DNA of 64,000 nt from assembly GCA_964035575.1 (NCBI GenBank), contig OZ037842.1:1302001-1366000 (forward strand). Reading direction: 5' to 3'. Made by a program: the position numbers and the translations under genes. Shown piece by piece: positions 9,239 through 21,312 of the stretch; positions within the stretch are counted from its first letter, which is position 1, and each line of letters begins with the position of its first letter. The notes beneath the pieces are model-generated. The model was given only the letters and a program-made list of their open reading frames with translations. It was not told the DNA's origin and did no database searches. The DNA is from Rhynchopus sp. YZ270_cl-10. Lineage: Eukaryota > Euglenozoa > Diplonemea > Diplonemida > Diplonemidae.

Positions 9239-11812
9239 ATGTCGCGTGCATGTCTGACGGTGCTGCTGTGCGTGGGCGTGGACGTAACCACTGCGTTCCT
9301 GCCAGCGACACCTGCACCGTCGACCACAGATGCGCCACCAACACTTGTACCAGGTCTGGATACTATGTGTGAAGAACGCACTGACCTGAACGAAACTGCT
9401 GGGAACGTGACTTACGCGCACAGCAAGAATACTACGGTTCACTGTTGGCATATTGAGTGCAGCAACTCTGTTGTGATCACGTTCTCACACTTCGAATTGC
9501 CGTATCCCAATTTCCAGATTGCATCCTTAGACCTGTACAGCTCCAGCAATGGCGTGGATTACACTCAAGAGCGCTTCTTTACCCACAATGAAGGTCCTGG
9601 ATCAGATCCTATTGTGCTGAACGGGTTAACATATGTGCAGTTGTTCCCGTTCCCTTCTGCTAATGTTTCTTTCAGTTACGTGTGTGTGGATGCGACACGA
9701 GTACCAACCACAGATGCGCCACCAACCACAGACCCGCCACCAACGCCCGTACCAGGTATCGAGTACACGTGTGATCTGGTCATTGACCTGAACGAAACTG
9801 CTGGGAAGGTGACTTATCCGACCCCCCTTCCTTTCGTTAGCATTTACTGTTGACACATTGCGTGTGACAAGTCTGTTGTGATCACGTTCTCGCACCTCGT
9901 TTTAAAAGGAGACTTGTTCCTGTACAGCTCCGGCAATGGCGTGGATTATACTCTTGCGGACTCCTTTAACTACAAGGACATGAGTCCTGGATCAGTGCCT
10001 ATTGCGCTGAACGGGTCTGCATATGTGCAGTTCTTCCCAGGCGGTGAGTTTTCTTTCGATTACGTGTGTGTGGATGCGACACCGGCACCAACCACAGATG
10101 CGCCCCCAACGCTTGTACCAGGTGTGGATCGCATCTGCCAGGAGTACACTGTATTGAACGATGCTGGACACGTGGATTATGTGCAGAACACGGACCCCGC
10201 AGTGTGTTGGCACATTGCGTGCGACAAGGAGGTAGTGATCACGTTCACATGGTTGACCCTTTATGGAAATACGGTGTTGGACCTGTACAGCTCCAGCAAT
10301 GACACCTACACTCTTGAGAAACATATGACGACCTCTACTCCTACGCCAGAACGCGGTGTTGGTCTGAACGGTTCAGCCTTTCTGCAGTTTGTGAACGGGA
10401 AGGACTCTTCCCTTTCTTTCGACTACGTGTGTATGGACCCGACACCAGTACCAGCCACAGCTGCGCCACCAACGCTTGTACCAGGTGTGGGGGTCTGCCA
10501 GTGGTACGCTGACCTGAACGAAACTGCTGGGAACGTGACTGCCGTGACTTCCGTGAGTGGAACGTGGATTCAGTGTTGGCATATTGGGTGCAACACCCAT
10601 TCATTTGTTGAGATCACGTTCACATCCTTAAAATTTGACCCCCCAACCTTTCTTATGTCATCCTTGGACCTGTACAGCTCCGGCAATGGCGTGGATTATA
10701 CTTTTGCGGACTCCTTTAACTACTATTCCATGAGTCCTGGATCAGTGCCTATTGTGCTGAACGGGTCTGCATATGTGCAGTTGGCGCCACAGGTAGAGGA
10801 TAACTATAATATTTCTTTCGACTACGTGTGTACGAGTGGAACTCCACAGCCAACGACTGAGTCACCACCAACACTTGCACCAGGTGTCGTCGTCACTAAC
10901 TTGAACGAAACTGCTGGGAAGGTGGACTTTGTCAGCAGCATGGACATCAGCGTGGAGTGCTGGTACATTGAGTGCAACAATTCTGTCATGATCACGTTCA
11001 CGACTCTTTCATTGGAAAACTGGGCGTACTTGGAGCTCTTCAGTTCAGAGTCTGAGAACGGCACCATACACTACACCCCTGAGAGGATTATATCGCATTC
11101 GGACAGCACGGGTAGTGGTTTTGTGCTGAACGGTCCGGCCTTGGTGCAATTCATACAGAATTATGGTCTTGGTGAGAATGATGCTTCGAAGGTCGGGTTC
11201 AACTACATGTGTATTGGGAGTCCACAGCCGGCCACAGAGGCGCCACCAACACTTGTACCAGGTGTGGAGTACGTGTGTCAAAACCACACTGACCTGAACG
11301 ATACTTCCGGGAAGGTGTCCTACATGAACCATGAGGCAAACAACACGGCGTGCTGGCACATTGAATGTGACAAGTCTGTTGCGATCACCTTCTCGTACAT
11401 GCAGGTCTACGCACAGTCGTTCTTGTACCTGTACAGTTCAGGGAGCACCTCAGGGAGTGCCACACACTACACCCTGGAGAAGGTGCTGTTCTCGCCCGCT
11501 GCTTCTACGGGTGTTGAATATCTGCTGGATGGTTCGGCCTTGATGCAGTTCAGAAGCGACACTCATGCGGGGAGGACGGAACTTGATTTCGAGTACGTGT
11601 GTCAGAGTGCAGACAAGGACGACGGTGGGCACTCCACGTGGCCGTACGTTGTTTTCCCTGTGGTGGGTGTGCTCTCCCTTGCTCTTGGCGTGGTCGCACT
11701 GCTGAAGTCAGGTGTCTTCAAGGCAAAGGTGTCGAAGTCTTCTCTCAAGGACGGCGTCAACAATAACGAGGGTGCCTCAGTGATCATGCTTGAGGAGTCA
11801 CCCGTGATGTAG
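9239..11812 (+). CDS. Six-domain secreted/type I membrane protein with CUB-like repeats, interrupted by one in-frame TGA
   Basis: Starts at ATG 9239 in the context AACAATG. A signal peptide (residues 1 to about 20) is followed by six repeats of roughly 115-130 residues, a transmembrane segment near residues 801-823 (YVVFPVVGVLSLALGVVALL) and a short cytosolic tail. Each repeat has LNETAG or a variant, a CWHI or CWYI motif with paired cysteines, a VxITF strand, YSS, LNG(S/P)A and an YVC-type end. Repeats are joined by Thr/Pro linkers such as TTDAPPTLVPG. The fold looks like an all-beta adhesion domain of CUB type, which is inference. In repeat 2 the conserved Trp codon of the CWHI motif is TGA (9851-9853, codon 205) and the frame continues intact for 1.96 kb. 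It could be a recent pseudogene allele or a readthrough site. A one-domain relative lies at 30965. Confidence 0.85.
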
Positions 11813-12270
11813 GAAAGCCATTTCTCAAACGGAGCTGGGTGTGTGGTTCCCTATGTTTTCTGTTTTATGTTCATTTTTTTTTTTTTTTACGCACACTACT
11901 TTGTGAGCGGAAAGTGTCACGTCGTTCACTCACCCAACCGTGCTCCGCAACACCACCACCCAACAGGTGATTTTTAGTGTGTGTGGAAGCGTCTACGCAT
12001 CAAACAACTACAAGAAGGGGGGTGAGGGAACGACACGTGACACTTTTTTTATATACCCTATACATAGCGCTCCAATTAGACTCTAACTAGATAATTAGAG
12101 TCGGCAGTTCGAGTATAATTAGAGTCTTTAAAACTCTAACTGAACTCTAATACTCTAACTGGACTCTAATTAGAGTCTAATTAGAGTCCTATAAGAGGGT
12201 CAATAAAGAGGGGCACATCAATCAATGCTATAGCCATCAACCCAGGGGGCATAGCTAGTGCAAGAAATTC

Positions 12271-13480
12271 TGGTGTGGCTGAAGGGGGGTGCTATTTTCT
12301 GCTATTTTCTGCTACTTTCTGCTATTTTCTGCTATTTTCTGCTATTTTGGGGGTCTGGATTTTTTTTATTTTTTGGCCGTGGTTTGGGCTTTTGCTAAAG
12401 GGAGGGGAAATGAGGGACTCCTGACCCCAGCCAGTCCCCAAAACACCTACCAAAGATGCAGGACAACGTTTTTTTCGAGCAAAAACGCGTAAAAAATAAG
12501 AGCAATTTTAGCAAAAAAAAAAAAATGTATCTTGTCCCGATATAGACCAGGTGCTGTACTGTGTACTGTGTACTGTGTACTGTGTACTGTGTACTGTGTA
12601 CTGTGTACTGTGTACTGTGTACTGTGTACTGTGTACTGTGTACTGTGTACTGTGTACTGTGTACTGTGTACTGTGTACTGTGTACTGTGTACTGTGTACT
12701 GTGTACTGTGTACTGTGTACTGTGTACTGTGTACTGTGTACTGTGTACTGTGTACTGTGTACTGTGTACTGTGTACTGTGTACTGTGTACTGTGTACTGT
12801 GTACTGTGTACTGTGTACTGTGTACTGTGTACTGTGTACTGTGTACTGTGTACTGTGTACTGTGTACTGTGTACTGTGTACTGTGTACTGTGTACTGTGT
12901 ACTGTGTACTGTGTACTGTGTACTGTGTACTGTGTACTGTGTACTGTGTACTGTGTACTGTGTACTGTGTACTGTGTACTGTGTACTGTGTACTGTGTAC
13001 TGTGTACTGTGTACTGTGTACTGTGTACTGTGTACTGTGTACTGTGTACTGTGTACTGTGTACTGTGTACTGTGTACTGTGTACTGTGTACTGTGTACTG
13101 TGTACTGTGTACTGTGTACTGTGTACTGTGTACTGTGTACTGTGTACTGTGTACTGTGTACTGTGTACTGTGTACTGTGTACTGTGTACTGTGTACTGTG
13201 TACTGTGTACTGTGTACTGTGTACTGTGTACTGTGTACTGTGTACTGTGTACTGTGTACTGTGTACTGTGTACTGTGTACTGTGTACCTTATGATCCGTT
13301 TGTGGAGTGGGAGGGGGTTTCCGGGTTTGCGGGCTGGCCAAGTTTTCTTCCCTCGTCCATCATGAGCCACACCACCACCCAGCCACCAAACCCAAAAAAA
13401 TCCCCCCTAAAGTGCTATTTTCTGCTATTTTCTGCGATTTTCTGCTATTTTCTGCTATTTTGGGGTCGTCAGCCACACCA
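12271..13480. mobile_element. Nested TIR element carrying a minisatellite (5-bp TSD AATTC)
   Basis: The ends are perfect 12-bp inverted repeats, TGGTGTGGCTGA and TCAGCCACACCA, flanked by AATTC (12266-12270 and 13481-13485). The uninterrupted copy at 18342-19692 shows the empty site, with a single AATTC. Inside each end lie tandem TGCTATTTTC decamers (12289-12352 and 13410-13462). The middle is the 7-bp minisatellite. No coding region was recognised. Confidence 0.95.
12555..13287. repeat. (GTGTACT)n minisatellite, about 105 copies
   Basis: A near-perfect 7-bp array of about 733 bp lying wholly inside the transposon at 12271-13480. The unit equals the 5-bp satellite unit GTACT with an extra GT. 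Confidence 0.98.
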
Positions 13481-14671
13481 AATTCGACTTTGTAATCCAG
13501 AAAGTCTGTTCTCTGCTTGCAGAGAACCAGACACAAGAAAATATTGTTTGTTCCCAGAACACCAGTGCACAATTCACACTCCTTGTGGATGGTCTTGTTG
13601 CCTTTTTAGCACAGGAATTTTGGCCCAGGGGCATGCACTTGAAGCATGGCTATTAGTCAGTTGACTCCCCAGTAGTGTGTATGGGGCAGTGTTGTTTTGT
13701 TATGAATTCTCTTTGGTATTGTCGATCGCGGGTAGTTGTTCAACGCGAGGCTTGGATCTCTCCTGGGTTCATAAGTAGTATTTCTTCGGCTGAAATGAAC
13801 GTATGCTCGCTATAGATTTCCCGTCAACACAGCCTTTGATACTGGGATTACCCCTTCGACCCCTTAGTGGTAGTTAAATTCGATTGATATTTACATTCCT
13901 ACAGATGAAAGAACAAGACACCACTTCTGTACCCGCGCATCAACATTTGTAGAAAACTTTGCACCCGAAACACCTTTCAATAATGCCCGCCAAAAGGCGC
14001 CCCTTGTTGCTGGGAGTTTCTCATGTTTGATACCTGCACAGCAGGCATTCCTCTGAGTCCAACGCTGCTTGGCCTGTCTGCGGCGTTGCACCGAAGGTGC
14101 ACATAGAGTTTTTGCATCGCATTCCCTAATGTATGGGGCACTCACACTTGAGGGCCTGTGCCACTGCGCGGGTCTGAGTACCTGGGTACCCATAGCTGAG
14201 AATAAGCCGGGTCCCGAGTCCCGGTACTGGGTACTAGGTACAGTAGGACTAGGACTAGGCCCCCACCCTCCCGCGACCGGGTCCCCGACCCGCTTTCAGG
14301 CGGACCACAGCGCCTTCACATATTGTGTCCCAGTCCGGCTGAGAACTCGGTTCCCCAAGTCTTATTTTCAGCTATGTGGGTACCTGGGCACCTGGGTCCT
14401 ACAGAGGAACCTTAGGGGAACCGGTTCCTTACGGCGTTTGCACCTACAAGAAGCCTGTTGTTTTACTCTAATTAGACTATAATTAGAGTGTAGTTAGAGT
14501 CTAATTATGCTCTAACTGCACTCTAATTATAGTCTAATTGAAGAAAAGCGACTCTAATTATACTCTAACTGGACTCTAACTGACTTGGCCCAAAATCCCA
14601 GACTCTAATTATACCCTAATACTCTAATTAGAGCGCTATGTATAATACCCCCATCTTTTTTTAGCACATAT

Positions 14672-14780
14672 CAGATGTAACCCACGAAACGGATGTAGGA
14701 CTGCATGGTTGGTCCACCCCGGTACAGCCGGTCATGTACCAAGGTACACTGTCACGAGCGGGCTGTTGTATTTCAAGTTG
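14672..14780 (+). repeat. GGTAC-hairpin repeat family, copy 1
   Basis: A SINE-sized (about 100 bp) dispersed unit: ATGTAAcCCACGAAA, then a GGTAC...GTACC stem around AGCCGGTCAT, AAGGTACACTGTC, ACGAG and a GTATTTCAAG end. Other copies lie at 39799, 47128, 49292 and 60386, all on the + strand. Confidence 0.85.
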
Positions 14781-15074
14781 ACTTTTGCTTCTTTTTTAAA
14801 GAAAGTCGAACAGTTGTCAGTTCTACTCCGGCTGACTAGGTCGGATTACCACCTGCAAACATCTTAAAGATTCTTTTAGGTGTCAGTACTAAAAATATTG
14901 GCAGCGCTTTGGCTTACCCGACTTTGTGCGCACAAGCAAAATCCCGATTTTTTCTCTCTCTGTTTCTCTTGTTTCACGACAGATGACCTTGTATTGGTTT
15001 CGTGGAGGAGGCTGGCATACGAGGGACTCTCATTTGCCAGGAGAAGGCGGAGGGGTTTTTTTTTTTATTCCCCT

Positions 15075-15424
15075 GGGAAATAAAGTATACGAAGGATTTG
15101 GCACTTTTAGCGGGATTTTATTTAATGATAATTTCACGCTAAATTTTGGTACATGTAGGTAGTAGGGCTGGAGGGACCGTCCAGCCTTTTTTAGCCTCCC
15201 TCCAGCCTCCTCAATCCCGCCAGCCCCTCAGCGGGCCTATCTAGGGGTCCGCGGGACCCGGTAGCGCTGGCGGGAGGGTAATGAGAGCTTTTTTTTTTTT
15301 TTTTTCACGCTCTTTTTTTTTTTCTTTCCCTGAGAGCTTCCTGTGAGGACACATACTCGTTAGTTATTGCACAATAAATAAGTCACGCTAAAAGTGCCAA
15401 ATCCTTTCGTATACTTTATTTCCC
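15075..15424. repeat. Inverted repeat with about 38-bp arms
   Basis: The arms at 15075-15112 and 15386-15424 (GGGAAATAAAGTATACGAAG and its complement, one indel) enclose a G+C-rich centre with CCGCGGGACC-like palindromes and poly-T. It is probably a small foldback element. No target duplication was identified. Confidence 0.7.
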
Positions 15425-15440
15425 GTGAAATAAAATTACG

Positions 15441-15610
15441 TATTCACCTCCTTTTAGCGGATTATTTTGCGATACTTCACTTATTTTTTTCCCAGGCTCG
15501 TGCACTCAATTTGCCTCGCTTCGCTCGGCAAATTAAGTAGCCCTCGCCTGGGAAAAAAATGCGTGAAGTTATCGCAAAATAAAACCCCGCTAAAAGGAGG
15601 TGAATAAATA
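15441..15610. repeat. Long imperfect hairpin
   Basis: The arms at about 15441-15500 and 15550-15610 share TATTCACCTCCTTTTAGCGG, TTATTTTGCGAT and TTTTTTCCCAGGC with their complements. The apex is ATTTGCC...GGCAAAT around CGCTTCGC. It would form an extruded or transcribed hairpin of more than 60 bp. Confidence 0.85.
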
Positions 15611-15664
15611 GTTATTTTTTTTTTTTTTTTTTTTCACTGTAACCTACCAGGGTTTTTTTATTTT

Positions 15665-17897
15665 GAGAAAAGTTCGATTTCGGCCTCGAAAATTACCGTG
15701 ACACCGATTTGTCACGGAATTTTGTCACGGAATTTTTTTGAAAGATTCGATTTCGTGACAAAAAAAAATCGATTTCGTGACAAACCAATTTTTTCATTGA
15801 CACACAAAATTCGATTTCGTGACAAACCGATTTTTTCATTGACAAAAAAAAATTCGATTTCGTGACAAATCCAAAAATTCAGTGACAAAAAAATGTCAAT
15901 GAAAAAATGGATTTTGTCAAGGAAACCGAACTTTTTGTCACGGAAAAAGTCGTGACAGAAATGGATTTTGTCAAGGAAACCAAACTTTTTGTCACGGAAA
16001 AAGTCGTGACAGGGCACTGGGTACTGGGTACACTGGATACAAGGATAAAAGTCGTGAAAGAGCAACCACAGCTCCACATGACAAACACAAAAGTGTCCAG
16101 TCACGTGGGGCATGCATGCACTGAGGAGATAATGATCCAACAATTTACAAGAAAGATTACTTAACCTACTGCTGGAAATTGCCAGGTCGTAGTAACACAC
16201 AAAGTGTGCCTCCGTTCGGGAAGACCGGATATTCTAGAGACCAAAAAGGCCTCAAGAATATCTTCCGGTAGTCAAGGTATAACCGAATGAACGGCCCAAG
16301 ACCCCCGTGGAGAAGTTAAATGTGTAATGCTATCAGGTAGAAACTGCGAACACTGTCTTACCCTCCTCAATGCATGGTGGAAGATGTCTTTACAACAAAT
16401 ATCCTGTACCCAGGTACCAGGTTCCCAGACCCACGTAGTACCACGTCGCAGTACTACGCAAAATTTACCACCAGACCCTGTCTTCGTGCACCTTAAGTAC
16501 AACGCCGCAGACAGGCCAAACATGCGTTGGACTCAGAGGAATGCCTGCTGTGCAGTGTATCAAACATGAGAACCAACTCCCAGCAACAAGGGGCGCCTTT
16601 TGGCGGGCGTTGTTGAGGGTGTTTGGGGTGCAAAGTTTTCCACAATTTTGATGCGCGGGTACAGAAGTGTTATCTTGTTCTTTCATCTCTAGGAAATGTA
16701 AATGTCAATCGCGTTTAACTACCACTAGGGCTTGTTCAGTGAACCCACAAGGGGTCGAAGGGGGTTGGTTATCCCGTATCTATCAAAGGTTGTGTCGACC
16801 AGGCTAAACCACTATGTTACGCTGTACGTTGTTAAATCCGAAGAAATAACACTTTAGCAGCCGCAGGAAGTTTGCTAAAAAGAGTGCCTCACGCTACACA
16901 AACCACCACCCGCGATTGACTTAGATGTTATAACAAAGAGAATTCAGAACAAAACAACACCCTGCCCCATACACACTAAATTGTCATGCTTCGAGAGCAT
17001 GCCTGGGCCAAAATTACTATGACGAAAAGGCAACAAGACCACCCACAAGGAGTGTGAATTGTGCACTGGTTTTCTGGGGGAACAAACAATATTTTCTTGT
17101 GTCTAGTCCTCCGGAAGCAGAGGACAGACTTTCCGGAAGGTTTCCAAAGTCGAATTTCTTGCACTAGCTATGCTCCCTGGTTAATGGCTATAGCAGTGAC
17201 TGACAAAGTGTTCCCACCCCCCTTTCCACCACCATAATAACCGAACTCTGCTTATCAAACCACAATCTGAATCTGCTTCCGTCGCATGCGCTGGTGGATT
17301 CGATCTGTTTTGGTGTGTGTAATGGAATGTATGGGTGAGGGTTGGGGTATTAGGTATAGAAACTTGCGCACCCATTAATTTTTTACCGAATGAAAATGAA
17401 ATCTGCAATGAGTGTCTGCTGCATATCATTTAGTGGGGCTGGCCTCTGGCCAGAGGCGTGCAAGCCTGACCGTGTTCGCGATATACTAAGTCTTGCATAA
17501 TCATAAAGTTATCATACCTTGTGTCTTCAGTCTCTGCCCTTAGGTTTCTAGACAGCTCAAGAATGGCCTCTTTTGTGTTTGTCAAGTGGCTGTCTGGTCA
17601 CTTTTCAGTGACTGGCGGGTTGGCTGTCACGACTTTTTCCTTGACAAAATCCATTTTTTTCAATGACATTTTTTTGTCAATGAAAAAATGGATTTGTCAC
17701 GAAATCGAATTTTTTTTTGTCAATGAAAAAAGTCATTTGTCACTAAATTGAATTTTGTGTGTCAATGAAAAAATCGGCTTGTCACGAAATCGAACTTTTT
17801 TTGTCACGAAATCGAATCTTTCAAAAAAATTCCGTGACAAAGTACCGTGACAAATCGGTGTCACGGGTATTTTCGAGGCCGAAATCGAACTTTTCTC
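15665..17897. mobile_element. Foldback/Mutator-like element with long TIRs (9-bp TSD)
   Basis: Terminal inverted repeats of roughly 280-340 bp begin GAGAAAAGTTCGATTTCGGC at 15665 and end with the complement at 17897. They are built of tandem units of TTCGATTTCGTGACAAA and TTTTTTCATTGACAAAAA. The flanks carry TTTTATTTT on both sides (15656-15664 and 17898-17906), a 9-bp duplication as expected for Mutator-like elements, although low complexity weakens it. The interior carries an inverted fragment of the 18342-19692 family (16490-17195) with no TIRs of its own, so it may be captured DNA. No transposase was recognised. Confidence 0.85.
16490..17195 (-). repeat. Internal fragment of the 18342-type transposon, inverted
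   Basis: The reverse complement aligns to about 18520-19160 of the intact copy. Shared parts include GCGCCCCTTGTT, ACAATATTTTCTTGT and TGGTCTTGTTGCC. Both ends stop inside the source element, so it has no TIRs and is not an independent insertion. Confidence 0.85.
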
Positions 17898-18335
17898 TTT
17901 TATTTTTATTTTCTGTCTCTGGTTGTTTAGTTGTGCTTTGTTTTGTTTTCTTAGGTACACTGTCCCGCGAGGGCTTTGTATTGCAACGTTCTTTTTCCCT
18001 TTGCATCTCTGCTTTCCCTACGAGCTCTGATACGGTATCCTCAAAGTGCATGTGTTTTTTTGTCATGCGTATGCATCTTGTGTTAGTCTTCAAAAAGTGT
18101 TTATTGAACTGAAATTGCGGGATGGTAGCACTACCCGCTGGCAGTTCCTGCATGGCCACATAGACTTCTCTTTATTTGCAATAAGGGGAGGTGTTTTTTT
18201 TTTTTTTTTTGTTCACCTTCGATTTATTCAAAAACAAAGCGTGCCCCCCATTCCCCCTATTTTTCCTCGCACGGTGGACTGCTCAATGCAAAAGTACTGT
18301 TCAATGACCAAATAACCGACCTTTCCATTTCACTC
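17898..18335. other. Intergenic between transposons, with repeat fragments
   Basis: No gene is visible. A fragment of the GGTAC-hairpin family (GGTACACTGTC...GAGGGCTTTGTATT) sits at 17954-17990. A copy of the 8880-9010 repeat follows at 18101-18245, with a GCGGG...CCCGC stem. Confidence 0.6.
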
Positions 18336-18341
18336 AAGCTA

Positions 18342-19692
18342 TATACATAGCGCTCTAATTAGACTCCAACTAGATAATTAGAGTCGGCAGTTAGAGTATA
18401 ATTAGAGTCTTTAAAACTCTAACTGAACTCTAATACTCTAACTGGACTCTAATTAGACTCTAATTAGAGTCTTATAATAGGGTCAATAAGAGGGGCACAT
18501 CAACCAATGCTATAGCCATAAACCCAGGGAGCATAGCCAGTGCAAGAAATTCGATTTTGTAATCCAGAACGTCTGTTTTCTGCTTGCAGAGGACTAGATA
18601 CAAGAAAATATTGTTTGTTCCCCCAGAAAACCAGTGCACAATTCACACTGGTCTTGTTGCCTTTTTAGCACAGGAATTTTGGCCCAGGGCATGATCACTT
18701 GAAGCATGGCACTTTAGTGTGCATGGGGTAGGGTGTTGTTTGTTATGAATTCTCTTTGTTATAACATCTAAGTCAATCGCGGGTGGTGGTTTAGCGCGAG
18801 GCTTGGATCTCTCCTGGGTTCATAAGTAGTTATTTCTGCGGATGAAATGAACGTATACTCATAGATTTCCCGTCGACACAACCTTTGATACTGGGATTAT
18901 CCCCTTCGACCCCTTAGTGGTAGTTAAACTCGATTGACATTTACATTCCTAGAGATGAAAGAACAAGACAACACTTCTGTACCCGCGCATCAAAATTGTG
19001 GAAAACTTTGCACCCCAAACATCCTCAATAACGCCCGCCAAAAGGCGCCCCTTGTTACTGGGAGTTGGTTCTCATGTTTGTTACCTGCACAGCAGGAATT
19101 CCTCTGAGTCCAACGCTGTTTGGCCTGTCTGCGGCATTGCACCCGAAGGTGCACGAAGAGTTTTTGCGGTGTCGCATTCCCTCATGTGTGGGTCACTCAC
19201 ACTTGAGGGCATGTGCCACTGCGGGTCCGGGTACCCATAGCTGAGAATAAGCCGGGTCCCGAGTCCCGGGTACTAGGTACAGTAGGACTTGGACTAGGCC
19301 CCCACCCTCCCGCGACCGGGTCCCCGACCCGCTTTCAGGCGGACCCAGCGCCTTCACATAGTTGTGTCCCAGTCCGGCTGAGAATAACCGGGTCCCGGGT
19401 CCCCAAGTCTTATTCTCAGCTATGTGGGCACCTGGACACCTGGGTCCTACAGAGGAACCTTAGGGGAACCAGTTCCTTAAGGCGTTTGCACCTACAAGAA
19501 GCCTGTTGTTTTACTCTAATTAGACTATAATTAGAGTGTAGTTAGAGTCTAATTATGCTCTAACTGCGCTCTAATTATAGTCTAATTGAAGAAAAGCGAC
19601 TCTAATTATACTCTAACTGGACTCTAACTGACTTGACCCAAAATCCCAGACTCTAATTATACCCTAACACTCTAATTGGAGCGCTATGTATA
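18342..19692. mobile_element. TIR transposon copy B (6-bp TSD AAGCTA), uninterrupted
   Basis: A 1351-bp element with the same ends as copy A (TATACATAGCGCTC and complement) and an exact AAGCTA target duplication (18336-18341 and 19693-19698). Subterminal regions are clusters of AATTAGAGT motifs, possibly transposase binding sites. The interior includes G+C-rich pseudo-repeats of GGGTCCCGAG and GGTACC type. No transposase motif was found. It supplies the empty site for the element nested in copy A. Confidence 0.95.
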
Positions 19693-19903
19693 AAGCTAGG
19701 TTTTTTTTATTTTGTCTCTCCACGGAGAACCTGAAGGTTATAGTACATTTTGTTATGGTTGACCAAACAAACCGGCCTCAATCAAAGTTTGTGGTCATGC
19801 GTCCATACCCCCACCTTACTCCAGCTCACTTCTTTTAAGATACTAACATTCTCCTGCACAGAGGTGGGTGGTCGAAGTAAACACAACACAACATCACCGA
19901 ACG

Positions 19904-21312
19904 ATGACTATGAAGAACCGCTTTGTGAAGGCAGAGCGCGAGCAGACCACCACCTCACGGAGCAGTGTGTACTACGATGACGATGGGGACGACGACCTGA
20001 CGGAGCACCTCCTACCACGCAACGATTCGGCAGAGTCGACCGGGCAGTACCACCCGACTGCACAAACAGAGTCGTACTATGCATCGCTCTCCACAAAAGC
20101 ATCGCGCTTCTTTTCTGGCCTCTTCTTTGCTATCTCCGGAGTCATCCCTTTTCTTGACTTCCGTGACGTCACCAACGAACAGATCAACCGACTCTTCCCC
20201 TTCCGCGACTACGTACAAAGATCCTTCACACCGGAAGACCCGGACCACCTCAAAAAGCTTCTCCTCCTCTGGACCCGCTACAATGAGTCGCTAAGAACCA
20301 ATGTCGTTCTGATCGACGCTGAGGTGAACGCGACCTCGGGGGACCCGGTTAAATCGAACCAGAGCGCTGCGGAACAGCAGTACATTTCGAAGAAGTGGTC
20401 GCGGGTGGGCTTTCAAGGGTCGGACCCGAATACGGATTTCAGGGGGGGTGGTGTGTTTTCGTTGATCAATTTGCTGCGTTTCAGTGAATGTGAGCCTGAG
20501 GTGTTTCGGAGGCTGTTGAGGGAGTCGGAAGCGACAGCGGATATTCCGCTGGGGGAAGGGCGGTATGCCATGCCGGTTGCAATATCAGGGATCAACGTGT
20601 GCATGATGCTTCTCCACATGCTGCAGCTGACATCAGCAAAGACATGCTTCTCGACAACACAGAAGACGACCGCGACCACACGAATCGCACGCCGGCACCT
20701 AACCTGCTTCCTCCTCGACGCAGCCTCACAAAGCGAAAGCGAAGAAGAGCTCATTGCAAGCCTCGAAGACGCCTTTGGACGCGTCTTCTGCTACACCTTC
20801 AAACTTCTCGACAAAATGTGGCAGGCATCCCCAGGAAACATCATGGAGTTCAACTCTGTCCTCCTGCAGGTATGCACTTTAAAAGGTAGATTGAGAGCGG
20901 TAAAAATTGTTCAAGAAAAAAAAAATATTTTCTAAAATCATGTCGGCAGGTGGTGGTGGATAGCTTGATGCGGACCCCTTTGAAGGTTCTTTTCTTCTGT
21001 CACCTCATGAAATGAGGGAGGAAATAGAAACAACGCACTTTGAGGTTCTAGAACCGCGCTGCAGAGCCACACCTCACCAAACAGGTCGAGGTGTGTGCGT
21101 TTCACCACAACCTCTCCCATGGGTTTTATCGTGTGATGAGTGTTAAGTTTCTATTTCTAAAAGTTGCTCTTAAGGGTTCAGGACGAACGACGTCTATACC
21201 TTACATAATTGTCAACACAACAAAAAATAACATAATCACACAGTGCAAAAATGAATTGGAGGAAAAGCTTCGCGTAGCAGAGTCGCTGGATGAACTGTGC
21301 GACAGTCTGTAA
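19904..21312 (+). CDS. ELMO-domain protein (three exons)
   Basis: ELMO/CED-12 domain proteins act as regulators or GAPs of small GTPases in actin and membrane traffic. Exons: 19904-20869, 20950-20985 and 21244-21312, all phase 0, giving 356 residues. The domain occupies the C-terminal two thirds. It contains the hallmark WxxVGFQGxDPxTDFRGGG near residue 165, the FSLINLLRF helix, the YAMPVAISGINV segment, and the end helices MEFNSVLLQ, VVVDSLMRTPLK and ELEEKLRVAESLDEL. The N-terminus is acidic and Ser/Thr-rich. Intron 1 has GTATGC; intron 2 starts GTTCTT, unlike other introns here, so the second junction is the weakest part of the model. The start is the first ATG in frame. Confidence 0.88.

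Larger units (their letters stand above)
12059..14644. mobile_element. TIR transposon copy A (6-bp TSD ATACCC), split by a nested element
   Basis: The ends read TATACATAGCGCTC and its complement, and the subterminal 130-180 bp are packed with AATTAGAGT/ACTCTAATT motifs. The target duplication ATACCC is exact (12053-12058 and 14645-14650). Without the nested element (12271-13480 plus its 5-bp duplication) it is about 1371 bp and aligns along its length with the copy at 18342-19692. No transposase was recognised, so it is probably non-autonomous. Confidence 0.93.

Noticed and set aside
12555..13287. Tandem array as a possible CRISPR
   Set aside because: The units are 7 bp with no spacers, and the window is eukaryotic.
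13307..14482. Short ORFs inside the TIR elements
   Set aside because: No domain, no conservation of frame between the copies at 12059 and 18342.
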